DNA of 64,000 nt, taken from positions 19,347,657 to 19,411,656 of the forward strand of contig NC_046674.1 of NCBI RefSeq assembly GCF_003369915.1. The letters run 5' to 3'. The notes beneath the pieces are model-generated. The model saw only the letters and a list, made by a program, of their open reading frames with translations, searched no databases and was not told where the DNA came from. The stretch comes from Drosophila miranda. Its lineage: Eukaryota > Arthropoda > Insecta > Diptera > Drosophilidae. Positions 34,172 to 46,169 of the stretch are shown one piece after another. Each line of letters opens with the position of its first letter. The first letter of the stretch is position 1. The position numbers and the translations under genes are program-made.

Positions 34172-34441
34172 ATGAAATACTTTGTGATCTGTGCTTTGGC
34201 TGCTCTCGTCGTCATCCAGGCCGCGTCGGGATTCAAAATCAGGCGCGTTGTCTATGTGGTTCCAGTGGCGCCAAGTACCACAACAATTGCACCCGTCGCA
34301 GGATCTAATACGACAGTTGCGAGTGTAACAACAGCGGCTCCACCCAAGGTGATATACTGCTCCTGGAAGAACAATTGGTGTCGGCCGGCCTCGAACACGG
34401 TGACGAACTGCAAGTGGGGCATCTGCAAATACACTGGCTAA
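34172..34441 (+). CDS. Small secreted four-cysteine peptide (89 aa)
   Basis: A single exon encodes 89 residues. The signal peptide MKYFVICALAALVVIQAASG is followed by KIRR, a possible basic processing site, then a Thr/Val/Ala-rich linker (APSTTTIAPVAGSNTT) and a compact C-terminal module with cysteines spaced C-X6-C-X9-C-X4-C and two tryptophans (CSWKNNWC, CKWGIC). The gene is complete: TATA at 34115-34122, short UTRs, AATAAA at 34476-34481. Size and layout fit secreted effectors such as antimicrobial, seminal-fluid or salivary peptides, but the cysteine pattern matches no family I can name. It is in the divergent position next to Hsc70-1. Confidence 0.8.
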   Translation: MKYFVICALAALVVIQAASGFKIRRVVYVVPVAPSTTTIAPVAGSNTTVASVTTAAPPKVIYCSWKNNWCRPASNTVTNCKWGICKYTG

Positions 34442-34489
34442 AAATGCTATAGACATAATTATCAAGTAGCCCAACAATAAAATAAACAA

Positions 34490-36063
34490 TCTTCAAACAT
34501 ATTGTAGCACAATTTTTGTGGATTTTATTTGAAAGTCTGGCTTGGTCAAAAAAGACTTGCTGGAACGGTTGGTTTTATTCTTATTCAAATACTATGGCCA
34601 ATCCCAGACGGATCACGACCCAAACTGACCCAAACTGGCCTTTGCGTTGTGGGGTTCATACGAAAGCGTTGCCAAAAATAAGTAATAGCCCAGAGTAGGT
34701 CTTAGAGGCTAACTAAATTCGATCCAGGAAAACATCATCACCTAATCGGGCTAAAGCTTAATGGGTTAGCGCTAGGGTAGAGAGTACTTGGGGGAGTAGT
34801 AATGTTGGTTGTTTGGGCTAGTAATGTTAATACGATGAGTGGGGGAGGTGAGATAAGATGACTACCATGAACATGGTGTGAACCAATACCAATACAATAC
34901 TTTTGGTTAAACTAAGGCTACATAAGGGTTAGGCCATGACTAAACTTAACTTAGGATATGCATATGTGGGATGGACAAAAGCTTTAGTCGATAGATCGCC
35001 CAGGGTTTATACTTTTTGCATTGCTAGCTAGCAATTGATTTTATTATGCCATTTCACGTGGATAGCTACAAAAATGATTCAAACTCTTTTCACTCAAAAT
35101 GAATATTCTTCGACGGTTTACAAAAAACAAAAAAACATTTTATGATGGCTTTTCATTGAGAGTAGGGGGACAATGTAGTTTGAAATTTATCAAAATAGAA
35201 ACAGTCGATAATTGATAAGTCCTCTCGTACAAATATCTGAGTAGACAATTCATATTGATGTCGTTTAGTGTTCTTTATATTGTTTATACTTGCAAATATA
35301 TATATATATATATATATGTGATAATGTTATACAATAATATAAGTTCGATTTATAACATGTTTCGTCAAAACCCTTTTTTTTAGAGTTACGTTTCTTTTCT
35401 TTTCCTCGTTTCGTTTTGTTTTCTTTCCTTTTGTTAATTTTGTGGTCCAGTGCGGCCACTGAGCAGAGCTTATTGTATATTTGTATTAATTATAGTAATC
35501 TTTATTCGATTCGCTTCTTCTCTAACTTTTGCAGCAGCACTCAAAACGCTTCACAGCAAATAACGTTTATAGAATTTTTGCATTGATTTTACAAAAATAT
35601 ACAGCTATTTATCTCATCTCTCGTTTACAATCTTCTCTCTCTCGTTCATCATCTCGTTTCGTATCTTTTTATTTTGTTTGTTTTTTTGTTTCTTTCTAAT
35701 AATTCGTAAGGCAAAGTTCGGGTGTGTCTGTGTGTGTGTGTATTTGTTCTATACTAATTAGGGTATATGTTTATGTTTATGTTTACGTGTTTGTCTGTTT
35801 AATCTTTTATAAGTCGCCATGTTCTGCTTCTGCTCTGCTTTTCAACTAAATGCATAAATTTTCGTTATATTAATTCATAAACATAAATGGTAGTGTTTCG
35901 AAATCACTAGGCAAGTGGATTATTGGGAAATGTGTTGTGGGATCGATGGATAATACATAAACATAAAGAGAGCGGAACAAAAAATACACAACAAAAAAAT
36001 GGTTAGTTTACGGATACGGGCATGAAAACAATCGCGAGGTGCGTGTCGTGGTAGGTGGCAATC
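34490..36063. other. Intergenic and 3' UTR, no gene seen
   Basis: AT-rich. (TA)n near 35297-35316. The right part (about 35270-36063) probably carries the 3' UTR of the minus-strand gene ending at 36064; several TTTATT strings could serve as its polyadenylation signal, and I cannot choose among them. Confidence 0.4.
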
Positions 36064-39000
36064 CTAACGCCTAACAATGCTGGAGGGTCGTGGCAGGCCA
36101 CTGCGTTTCATTTGCGAGGGCGGCCGCAGACCCGATGGCTTCGGTATGCCCGTGCCGCCCGTTGTCACTTGCGTCAGCTTCGAGGAGAGCACCTGGGTAT
36201 CGAACAAGTGTGAGGAATTCGGCTGAGGAACATTTCCGCCATTGGAAGCAGCAGCACCCTTGCTGTTGTCCTTATAGCCATAGAGACTGCCGCGCGAGGA
36301 GGCCGACGAAAGGCTCTGTAAAAGACCCAAATGAATTTTATTTGGGAATTATCAAAACATATACGTAGATAGAAGAAGGACATGGACTAACCTCTGGAGT
36401 TTCTGCCTCTGGAGCAGTCTTAACGCTCAGGCTGTAATATCCCGACGAGGGACGGGCCAGCCCATTGCCCACAGTTCGTTTTGCACCTGCCAGCGGCGGG
36501 CCACGCAATCCACTCCCCAACTTGGGCACCTTGAACACGGCCGCTTCATCCTGCAAGATAACAACAAACAAAAAACAATTGAAATATCTGTCATACTGAT
36601 TATTGCCACATACTGTGCACCCACCTCCTGTGCTTGCACGGGTCCACGGAGTCCGGCCATTAGCTTGCTGGGTTGTTGACCCGGTCGACGTAATCCGCAA
36701 CCCAAACTAGGTCTGGGAGCACCAATGCCGCTCATGGTGGAGGATAGATTGTGGAACGACTTGGATTTAATGCCCATGGGACTCTTCAGCTCGCCACTCG
36801 ATGTGGCTGTCGCTGTGACCGTAGTCGGGGCAGCAGCGGCTGGAGTGGCATTCAGTCCGGCCCCGGCGGATGTGGCCTTACTAACCATCGAGAATTTCTG
36901 CAGGCCACTGATGTAGCGTGGTCGAGAGAGGGAACGCGGCTGGGGTAGAGTGGAGGCGGTGGAGGATTTCTCTGCTATCTGTGCCTCCTGAGGCACCTGG
37001 CGACGACTGAGCAGAGATTTCTCTTTGGGCTTCTTATAGGTCAAATAGTTGCTCGAACTACTTTCCGCTTTGTTGCTGTTGTTGTAGTAAACGGAGGGGT
37101 TCTGATCTCGGCGAGACAGACGGCTTGGCGGAGAACCCTGTCTCTGCGTTGGCAGATCTTCCCCTTCCGTCTGTTCCTCCGCCAGCTGCTGCTGTGGATC
37201 ATCGTCGATACAAGGCACTATTATCTCCTGTTGCGAATCATCGCGCATCCGCATTTCCTTCGTTATCTTGATGGTCTTGAAACGGTCGCGGTCTCGTTCA
37301 CGGCGCTCGGCCAGTTTATAGCTGGTCTGCTGCTGCTGCTCCTCCTCCTCCGGCTTGGGCACTGTGTCAGGCGCTGCCTGCTCCTCCTGAGGCATCTCCC
37401 TGCGCTGCACTATAAACGAAGCGGAGTTGCAGCTGGCAGAGCTCCCGTTGCTGCCATGCATGCCACTGAGATTGACATCGTCATACAGGCGACTGCGACG
37501 GCTCAGGAGACGCTCTCCTGCACTGCTGCTGTTGTTGCTCGAGTGGCTCTGATTGAGGGTGGGGGTGGTCTCTGCTTTCTCCACCTGCTGCTGGTGCTGT
37601 TGTTCGGGCTGCTCGCCTGCTTCTGCCTCCGGCTCATCCCTGTGAAAACGTCGCTTGATGGTCTCCAGCGATTTCTGCATCTTCAGCTGAGTTTCGTTTA
37701 GGGCATTCACCTTTCCCAGCTCGGCCAGCATGTGCTCGAACTGCTCTTCATCGCCCTGCTGGGCCAGCATTTCCACCTCTGCCTCGGCCAGATCCATCAC
37801 GCACTGCATCTGCCTGTGCTGTTCGGACATTTGCAAGCTGTATGTTCCATCCAGTGGCTGTTCGATCTGCTCCAATATCTCCATTGTGTCCAACACAAAC
37901 TTTTCCCCATCGAATGGCACCGCTGCCTTGGCCACCGTCTCAAAGGTGTTGTTCAGCCGCCCACCGGCTCCGGCGCCCTTCTGGGGCGTGAGGCCTACAA
38001 TGGGTGACAAGTTCATGTCTACATCTACCATCCCGCCTCGCCCCTTCAGAGTGGGCGTGTATCCCTGCTTGTTGTTGTTATTGTTATTGTGGTAGTAGTG
38101 GGAGCGGATGTTTGTGGTCAGTGGCGTGGATGATTCCATTGCCAGCTTCCTGTCGATATTTTCGGGCGTCTCGCACCGGCCCTCTGGAGTATTGCAGCCA
38201 TCCGTGAAGGTTGTGTTCATCTGGCGACCAGCCAAAAGCTGCGTCTCATCCGACGAAGCGGTGACTGAAGTAGAAGCTGGTGTCGCCGCCACCCGCTTGA
38301 AGGTGGCATTGCCATCGACCGACAGGGATTCAGACTCGGATTGCAGCATGGTAAGATTGAACGTTGTATCGGCGATCATTTCCTCGCCCAGGACCATGGA
38401 CAGGGCAGGAGCATAGACAGCAGGGACGGCAGGCATCAGGATGGTGCGATCTGTGGCCAAGGGGTTGGACATGCTCTCCGTGCTGTTGTCCATTGTACTG
38501 CAGCCGGATGCGGTCTTGCTCAGTGTCAACGAGATCTCGTCGATCTGTCCAATGTGCGAGTCCTTGATCAGAGTGCCATCCTCTTCACACATTGTCAGCG
38601 ATTCTAGGGCCTTGCGATCTCTGATCATGTCACTGAGCGTATAGCCGGCCCCTCCACCTCCATTAACTAGCCCCCCGTTTATGCCGTTGTCCGTCTGGTT
38701 GATCAGAGTGGTAGTGAGGCTCAGCTCCTGCTGCAGACTGATTGTGGATTGGAGAAAGTTGAGATTGCTAAAGTCCGCCGAGGTGATCAGCGAGTTGTTC
38801 ATCCTCTCCGTGTTCATGGAAGAGCAAATGGAAGACGGCGGCGATGTGTCCTGCAGGAAGGATTTGTGCATGTTCGTGGTGACCAGACCGCCAATTTCCA
38901 GCTGCAGCATCGTCGGTGTGCCGCTGACCGCTCCTGTGCCAGGGCCGCTCTCGTTGATCGAAGATGCATTTTGGGCCTGCAGGAATACATATGGGATTAG

Positions 39001-42000
39001 ATGACATTTCATAACTTTGGCATGAAAAATTCAAGAAAAATTGTACTCACGAAATCCAGATTCCGTCGCTTGGGGCGGGTGAAGGTCTTCGAGTTGTGTT
39101 TGTAGGCTTTTTAGGGAAATAATACAATAATATATGGAGATTAGCTTCTAGAGGATTCGTTGGGTGAACTGACGACTTCTTTTTTCTTTTATGTGTGTGT
39201 GTGTGTTTGTGTGTTTGTGGTGTGTGTTTGTGTATTTAAGAAATTATTAAGTAATTAATTTTGATTCTGAACTATGTTATAGATCACACTCGGCGAAGAG
39301 CACATCTTCATTGATGATGAGCTCATCGGAATCATCGGTCAATAAGGTATCATCGATCTCTTTTTCCAACTCAGAAACATCATTTTTATCTGGTATCTGA
39401 TCATTCGAATGTGAAAGTGCACCACGCACTATCAAACGAGGCATATTCTCGAATTCATTTATTTCTGGAGGCAGGATCAGAAGCATTGGAGACACTTCCT
39501 TTATGTCCTTGAGTGTAGTTTCTTCGCGCAAGCTTTTGGGAATAGTTGATATTAGGGGTGGCGTTGCCATATTGATGTTCATTTGCTCCATCTGCGCAGC
39601 CATTTCCAGGCCAGAATCCACCTGGGACTCACTCAAAGCCTTAATGTTCCGCTCAGCAGACTTTCCTTCAATGAGTGGAATGATGCAGAGCATATCGTTT
39701 TTTATTACCCAGACGGAAGGTGATTCTTGCAGCTCCAATACAAAGCTGCGCTGGAAGTTACGCAGATCATGGCCAGTGGAGCTGTATTCCATAAAGCGGC
39801 CAGTTATGGTGAAAATGCGCACATGAGCAGTGTACATCTGTCTATCTACGTTGACACCTTGGAGATATGTTTCCATCTTGGGCAAGCGACCCAGAGCATG
39901 GAGCACAGCCTTAGGACCAACCTGCAGCTTTGACGAGCGGGCAAATGCAGATTGTGGGGTCTTGCAATTGCGATTGTAGAGCCTGTAGGCTAAGACGTGC
40001 TTCATCGTGTCCGGCACACTCAAAGAGAACGTGGCCAACTCGTGGTAGCGTTGCTCCAGCTGGGAGCGTTGGTCGGGATGATCGAAGAACTGGTAGAAAT
40101 CCTTGATAAAGGTATTGACGAAGTTTTCGGGTGCTGCACTCTCGAACAGCTTCAATTTTGGCCGACCCATAGAAAAGTTCTCCTTGTTCTGCGATTGGCG
40201 ACATCCCTGCAGGTTCTGGAGTTGGGGAAGAATGGCTAGAATATCATTTTTCAGATTAGCCACCCCATTGCCCTGTAAGATTAAACTTTTCAATTTCAGA
40301 TTGGCCAGATACTGTAGATCGCGTAGATCGTCAATTTTGTTGCTGCTTATATCCAGGCAATCCAAGCCGGCTAACAATCCATTAGGAATCACACTAAATG
40401 CCTTTAGCGAGCACAAGTAGTTGTCGCTGAGAACGATCTTAGACACCTGGGGCGTTTCTTTGGATATTAAGCGCAGAACACCCACCAAAAACTTGTCCAC
40501 GTACAAGGGGCAAAAGTGAGCGCTCAGTTCCGGCTTGGTGTGAAAACGCGAGAGGTTGAGAGTGCGAGTGGCGTCCTCGTAGGAGGAATGCAAAGCATCT
40601 TTGGCAGCCGCCTCGAATTCTGAAGTAATTACAGCATTCAGAGTATGCTCGGGTATGCCCTCAATCACGCGTATCTGAATTCTCTGGCAGCTAAAAATCA
40701 CGTTCAATTTTGTCTGCAGCCGCTTCACTCGATTGGCAGTCAAAAGGTTGTCCAATGAAAAGGATCCGCGTGAGCCATTGCGCTTGTAATTGAACGGTTC
40801 GAACGTCTCGGGCGTTACCAGGTATTTGAGGGCCAGAAAAATGTACGCGTCATTAACGTTCTCACAGCATGACATTTCCACCGTGTTCCATCTCATGATG
40901 GCTTTGTTAGTCGTCCGGTATTGACTGCAAATGCGATCTAGCTTTTCAAGGATGACTGAAGCAGTCACGTGTGAAGAGGCGGCCATCAGAGCTTCTGTGT
41001 ACGCGTTCAACATTTTCTTGTCTTGTAAGTTGTTCTTTATGTGGCTTATGCCGGTATACAGTTGTGCTTTCATTTGCACCCCAAGGCGATCCGCCGTTAT
41101 ATTTATTTTTTCACTGGTTGGGACCTTCATCGTTTATTTTATTAAACCAAAAAACGATAATTGCGCAGAAAAACTGGCGTCGCAAACAGAAAACACATAA
41201 GCAAAGAAATTACGGTTAATGGAAGGGTTGTCAAATGGCAGCAAGATTCTAATGCATGGGCACACTTAATGCTCCTAAATAATACTATAAGGAAGCCCAA
41301 AGTATTTTTTGTTTTAAATTCAATCCACTACTTAAGAAATTGAAACCAGATATAAAACGTTTATGGAAAAAGCAGGCATTGTGTTCGAGAGAAATACATA
41401 TATATTGCAGTTTGGATTTGTATATATCATATATTTAAGACTAGTGAGGTCTTGAAGAGTAGCGGAATAAGACCAGAAGTGCGAATATATGGGGTACCAT
41501 TCTACCTTCTAATTGCGAGCACACAAAGCCAAGTTATCCATTTGAAGAGTAGATTTTGTACAATTATTGCTCTTGATCATTTCGTATTGTCGCAGAGGAA
41601 GTAAATGAGATTCATGGATTATTTACTTATTACACAAGATTCTAGCCATATTTGCGTGGCCAGTTTTTCCCCAGACCACGCACAGCTGTCCAGCTTGTAC
41701 CGCATATGGATGTGACTCTGTGTGTGTGTGTGTGTCGGTTGATTAATTACCGCAACAATAACATTGGCGCTTGCCAATTATGGCGAAAACCACTTGGACG
41801 ACCACGGAAAGTACGGAAGCGAGCGGCCCACTTCATATAGTCCAAATATTGTCAACGTAGCCGCCAGTTTAACCCAAATTTGTTTTTAGAAAGCGCAACT
41901 GCACATGAATGCATGGACATGTGTACACACTCGTACTTATTTACACACATATGGGCATACGAGTGTGTGTGTGCAATGCACTATGCATAGGTATGTATAA

Positions 42001-42262
42001 GAGGCTTACCCTGCTCATTGTTGTACTGCGAATGCAGCTGAGGCTGATTATTCGTTTTCCACTGCTGAAGTATATTGGAGACATCGTCGTGGTTCTTATC
42101 CGCCAGGAATCTGCCAAGGAGTATCATAAGTATTTATAGCATGATGTCTCCTGCTCTTTCTGTGGCCTGTGCCATTAGCCATTAGCAGAAACAACAACAC
42201 CACTGCATTACTTACATATATGAATCATCCTTTAATGCCTCATCGATGTCCAGTATATCCAT
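36064..42262 (-). CDS. Large Ser/Gln/Arg-rich protein with TxIP EB1-binding motif
   Basis: Six coding exons on the minus strand: 42216-42262, 42010-42110, 39051-39106, 36625-38976, 36392-36550 and 36064-36315. Phases agree; 988 residues starting MDILDIDEALKDDSY. Mostly disordered, with short helical charged parts (QHRQMQCVMDLAEAEVEMLA, about residue 430), Gln/Glu runs, and an Arg/Pro/Gly/Ser C terminus containing repeated GLR-P and LPRPS-like basic motifs. Near the end, T-G-I-P at residues 960-963 followed by K-P is a TxIP motif of the kind that binds the EB1 homology domain at microtubule plus ends; SGLPRPS follows. The length and motif fit the fly EB1 cargo Sentin (ssp2, about 980 residues as I recall), but I could not confirm this. 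An Nxf gene is nested in intron 2. Confidence 0.82.
39277..41130 (-). CDS. nxf3: Nuclear RNA export factor family protein, nested in an intron
   Basis: A single uninterrupted frame of 617 residues on the minus strand, lying wholly inside intron 2 of the same-strand gene 36064-42262. Order: a divergent N-terminal part (1-200) where NXF proteins carry the RNA-binding domain; leucine-rich repeats at about 215-310 (LAGLDCLDISSNKIDDL, LKLKSLILQGNGVANL); an NTF2-like domain at about 335-505 (ENFVNTFIKDFYQFFD, with dimer and FG-nucleoporin surfaces in NXF1); then an acidic Ser/Asp/Glu tail ending VLFAECDL. No C-terminal UBA-like domain is visible, unlike Nxf1 (sbr). The symbol nxf3 is inferred: I recall CG32135/nxf3 mapping near BicDR (CG32137). 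Other Nxf paralogues remain possible. Export or germline transposon-silencing roles are known for this family; its own role is unknown. Confidence 0.82.
   Translation of the reverse strand: MKVPTSEKINITADRLGVQMKAQLYTGISHIKNNLQDKKMLNAYTEALMAASSHVTASVILEKLDRICSQYRTTNKAIMRWNTVEMSCCENVNDAYIFLALKYLVTPETFEPFNYKRNGSRGSFSLDNLLTANRVKRLQTKLNVIFSCQRIQIRVIEGIPEHTLNAVITSEFEAAAKDALHSSYEDATRTLNLSRFHTKPELSAHFCPLYVDKFLVGVLRLISKETPQVSKIVLSDNYLCSLKAFSVIPNGLLAGLDCLDISSNKIDDLRDLQYLANLKLKSLILQGNGVANLKNDILAILPQLQNLQGCRQSQNKENFSMGRPKLKLFESAAPENFVNTFIKDFYQFFDHPDQRSQLEQRYHELATFSLSVPDTMKHVLAYRLYNRNCKTPQSAFARSSKLQVGPKAVLHALGRLPKMETYLQGVNVDRQMYTAHVRIFTITGRFMEYSSTGHDLRNFQRSFVLELQESPSVWVIKNDMLCIIPLIEGKSAERNIKALSESQVDSGLEMAAQMEQMNINMATPPLISTIPKSLREETTLKDIKEVSPMLLILPPEINEFENMPRLIVRGALSHSNDQIPDKNDVSELEKEIDDTLLTDDSDELIINEDVLFAECDL
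41131..42009 (-). other. Rest of intron 2 of the TxIP-motif gene; nxf promoter region
   Basis: No coding sequence. It must contain the promoter of the nested Nxf gene. No TATA box at a convincing distance was seen, and a (GT)n run lies near 41718-41734. Confidence 0.45.
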
Positions 42263-42683
42263 GTCCAGCGATGAGTAAAACTTTAGGCTTAGCTTGAGAC
42301 ACTTTATAACAATTACACTTAAATCATTGCAAGAAACGACAACATAAACACATAAACTCTATCTCTGGTCGTCACAGATTACAGGAAACAGAGGGTGTGG
42401 ACAACAGGCAACACGGCCCAGAAAATGCAGCGCATGCAAGGGGAAATCAACCCCATTTGCCTAATATACCTTGAATACCTTGGTATGTTGTCTTCGCACG
42501 CGAGGTGAGGTTCGTACAAACCTTGCAATTTGCTTGGCTGCTTTTGCCTGTTGTCCATACCCTTTTTTATTGCCCATTCAAAATTACGAATCACTTTTTC
42601 GTCGCAGCAGAGATCACTGGTCAAAACATAGAGATGAATGAGAACTGAACCCTGTTACTTGTCACGGATACTTTTAAGTAGTA

Positions 42684-43522
42684 AGGGCTCGCGCACACTA
42701 TAGCTGAAAGCGGAGCTGAAATCGGCGCTGAAATTGGAGCTGAAAGCTCACTTGATCTGAGAGCTTTTTCCAGGCAGAATCAGCTTGCAGGTGCGTACAT
42801 TGTCGGCTGATCTGATTGCTGAAAGCTGAAAGCCATTTCCTCCCTTTGTCTCCTCAAGTGGCATCAAAAGTTATCATTATAATTATTATTATTATATTGT
42901 TAATTAATTACTTCACAGCACGTACAGTAGCCAGACGGAAGTTTTCTTCGTTTTTTTTTATTCCGTGTATTTCAACCACATTTCCGTTATGTATTGTATT
43001 CGTATTACTTTTATTTTACGAATTATTATTAAATTTCTCAATTATTCATTATGTTGTATAATAATAAACATTGTGATGTTTTCCTAGCGTTTACTGTACT
43101 TGGGGACATAGTATATTATATTTATTATTGACATATGAAAATGGTAAATAATACAACTTTTTTGCCCAATTTATCTCCTGCCAGAAATAAAACTATGATT
43201 CAAATATTTTTAATAATCCCGCTTATTCCCCAGCTCTGGGTTAACCGTAATTTCGCTTAACAATGTTTTGCAGCCCATTTTCGATCACTTATGAACCAAT
43301 ACACTTGAACAAAATCAGCAATCAGCTTGCTGAAAAAACAAACATGCTTGATCGATCAAACTAAGCTGAGCTGATTTCAGCGAGCTTTTTCAGCTTTCAG
43401 CTCAGCTCAGTCTGCAATGTGCGCACTTGCACCGGTGCAGTGTGTTTGTTTTTTCAGAGCTTATAAATCTGCTATCAGCTCCGCTTTCAGCTCCGATTTC
43501 AGCTACAGTGTGCGCGAGCCCT
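42684..43522. mobile_element. 839-bp TIR element (MITE-like) with TA target duplication
   Basis: The left end AGGGCTCGCGCACACTATAG and the right end (reverse complement AGGGCTCGCGCACACTGTAG) form a near-perfect terminal inverted repeat. The element is flanked by TA on both sides (42682-42683 and 43523-43524). Both arms continue with subterminal repeats of AGCTGAAA and its complement TTTCAGCT. The centre (about 42850-43300) is AT-rich and has no transposase. Size, TIRs and TA duplication fit a non-autonomous Tc1/mariner-like element. Family name not known to me. Confidence 0.85.
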
Positions 43523-44109
43523 TAGGCACGACCATAGTTGCGAGTTACAAATAAATGCTATACAGGCTACAGCTTCGTGTGATGCGTTTTCAACCAAAAC
43601 AGTCCGTTTTCATTTTTAGGTTTTTTCATCAATATGTTTAATTTTCTAAATGCATCTAAATGTTAAATGCACAGCAAACAAGCCTATGTTATGTGTAACA
43701 GAGATTTTATTCTGATTTATCGATAGCCAAATTGATAGCGACAGCTGTTAGCACGAAGAGGTTAAGTGTTGTTCATGTATGGAAAATTATTATGTTAGGA
43801 TATGAATTTATCTTTTCTTGCTGCTGTGCTGGCAGCAGATTGATTAAAAAAATAAACTTAATCTTTTCCTCGTAAATAAGGTTTTTATATTTGGTCTCAA
43901 AGTCTTAATTTAAGTGTAGTGGACAACGACCATTTGTAGTCACGGGTACTTTTACGCTATCGGTGACTACAGATTCTTTCAACTATCGTTATGTATGGCG
44001 GGCAGCTGTTAATGCTATTAATTGGTGCAAATACGTCCACACTGACACTGTTACTTACCATAAACATTCCCTTTTTTGACTTTGTTTACAATTGAACTGC
44101 TTCAACAGG

Positions 44110-45748
44110 ATGAAACGTGCCATAGAGTCCAGCACTACGCAACAATGTCGTTTCTGCATGAACAACTCGGTAACATCGGAGGATATCTTCTGCAAGGAGA
44201 CTACGGGTTCGAGCATTTCTGAAATGTTGAATGGTCTTTTGAGCGAGGACTGCCAGGTTAAACGGGATGCACTGCCGCAGTGTGCCTGCCTGGCCTGCAT
44301 ACTGGCCACAAAAAGTGCCTTTAGCTTCAAGATGAAGTGTGAGGAGAGCTATCGATTCTTGTCTCAGCTCCTGCTGAACACACGCGTTGCAGAGAACAAG
44401 TTTGTAGATGAGGCACACAACAGCGAAGAGAGGCCACCCAGTGAGATACCCTTTGAAGAGGCTGGCTTCGAAGGGCAGCTAGATATAAAGGAAGGCTTGT
44501 CAGAGTCGCATGAGGTAGCGGATCGGTTGGAGTTGGCAAAGGAAACCTGTCCCCACGTTGAGGGAAATCAGGGTAGGGCAAAGCAGACGTCATTACATTG
44601 TACTATAAAGAATTCTCTTGGTTGCAGAAATACAGAAGGTTATCCAGGAGATGACTGAAATGAAGGAGGAGCCAGACGGATTGCAGTCGATCGTTACTCT
44701 TGAGACCGATTCGAGGACAAATCAATCCACCTCTTTGCTTTGTTCCGAGTGTGGTTTGACTCTGAAGTCAAAGTACACGCTGGCCCAGCACATGGCCGCA
44801 CACAAGAGACAGTTTGAGCGATCCCATCTTTGCGAGACCTGCGGCAAGGGCTACAGAAGCAGAGCCCAATTAATAATACACAAGCGCACGCATACCGGCG
44901 AGCGACCCTATCAATGCTCCCACTGCCCGAAGACATATTTCCAGAGCACGGCTCTCAAGGCGCATTTGATTACCCATGGCAAGGAGCGTCCTTATAAGTG
45001 CTTACAGTGCCAGAAAGCATTTTACCTGCCGAGGAATTTGAAGGACCACCAAAAGCAGCACAATGGCGAGCGACCCTTTCAGTGTGTCAATTGCCCTTTG
45101 GCCTTCACCAAGAAAGCCAATCTGAGGACACATATGCGACAGCACACAGGAGAGCGACCGTTTAATTGCGACATCTGTGGCTTGACATTTGTCCAGAATC
45201 AGCATCTAATAACCCATCTTCGTGTCCACAACGAGGATCGTCCCTTCAAGTGCAGCGACTGTGATAAATCATTTTTCGTTAGCGCCAATCTAAAAAAGCA
45301 TCTGCGCGTCCACACCGGCGAGAAGCCCTTCAAGTGCGCTGTCTGTGGGCAGGACTTCAAGCACAGTCATCATCTCAAATCCCATATTCGCAGTCATACT
45401 GGCGAGCGGCCCTACAGGTGCAGCGAGTGCGAAAAGGCCTTCGCCTCCAACCAATCGCTGCAGAAACATATTGTGTGGCATGCAAGCAATAGAGATCGGG
45501 CGTACAAGTGCTCCCACTGCCCCAAGGGCTTCGACAGCTTACGCGGCCTTAAATATCATATACGTTTGCACAGATCCTCGTCAAAGGTGATGGAGAAAGT
45601 GGAAGCTCTGCACCCGTGTCCGATCTGTAACCTGAGGTTTAGCCTGCAGAAAACCATGGATAGACACATGGCCATCCACAATAAGGACCAAAAAAGTATT
45701 GAGAGTAGGAATACCTTCAGAAGCACATGCATTCACAAGGACGGATAG
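44110..45748 (+). CDS. ZAD-type C2H2 zinc-finger transcription factor
   Basis: Two exons, 44110-44572 and 44628-45748, with a 55-base intron (GTAGGG...TTGCAG) and a phase-1 join; 527 residues. The true ATG is at 44110. The N terminus carries a ZAD domain: CRFC at about 14-17 and the second pair in CACLAC, which bind zinc and dimerise. After an acidic linker come eleven C2H2 fingers, from [21 protein letters not shown] to [21 protein letters not shown]. Many are joined by TGE(R/K)P linkers, which indicates sequence-specific DNA binding. AATAAA at 45811-45816. ZAD-ZNF genes form a large insect-specific family that turns over quickly; I cannot assign the orthologue. It lies head-to-head with the TxIP-motif gene, with a TIR element between them. 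Confidence 0.92.
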
Positions 45749-46169
45749 TCATCCCATTTGTCACTCTCTATAGAGAAATACCGTTTTCTGAGAATAATTC
45801 TTTAAGTTCAAATAAAAAATGTAAAATATTATTTGTTTCCCAACTTCTTCAGTTGTGTACATATTTGGATTTTGAATCGCTACATTCTCGTCGCCAATTT
45901 TCATATGCAGCATGGCCGTCGTCGCGTTGCCGCTTACCGTACTTATGCCACATCCGTATCTGCTACATTCCGTATCTGCGGGGCTGAAGGACAGATAGAT
46001 GCGAAATAAATGTGAAGAATACAGATTTTGTACTCACGTTATCAGGACTCGTATGGCATTCACTTCTAAAAGATTTGGTATGTGAGGTGGCGACTATTTT
46101 CTTTTACATTTTTATGAGTGTGAATTTTTGTGTGTGAAGGGTGTATATGAGAAATAAGTGATTAATGAA

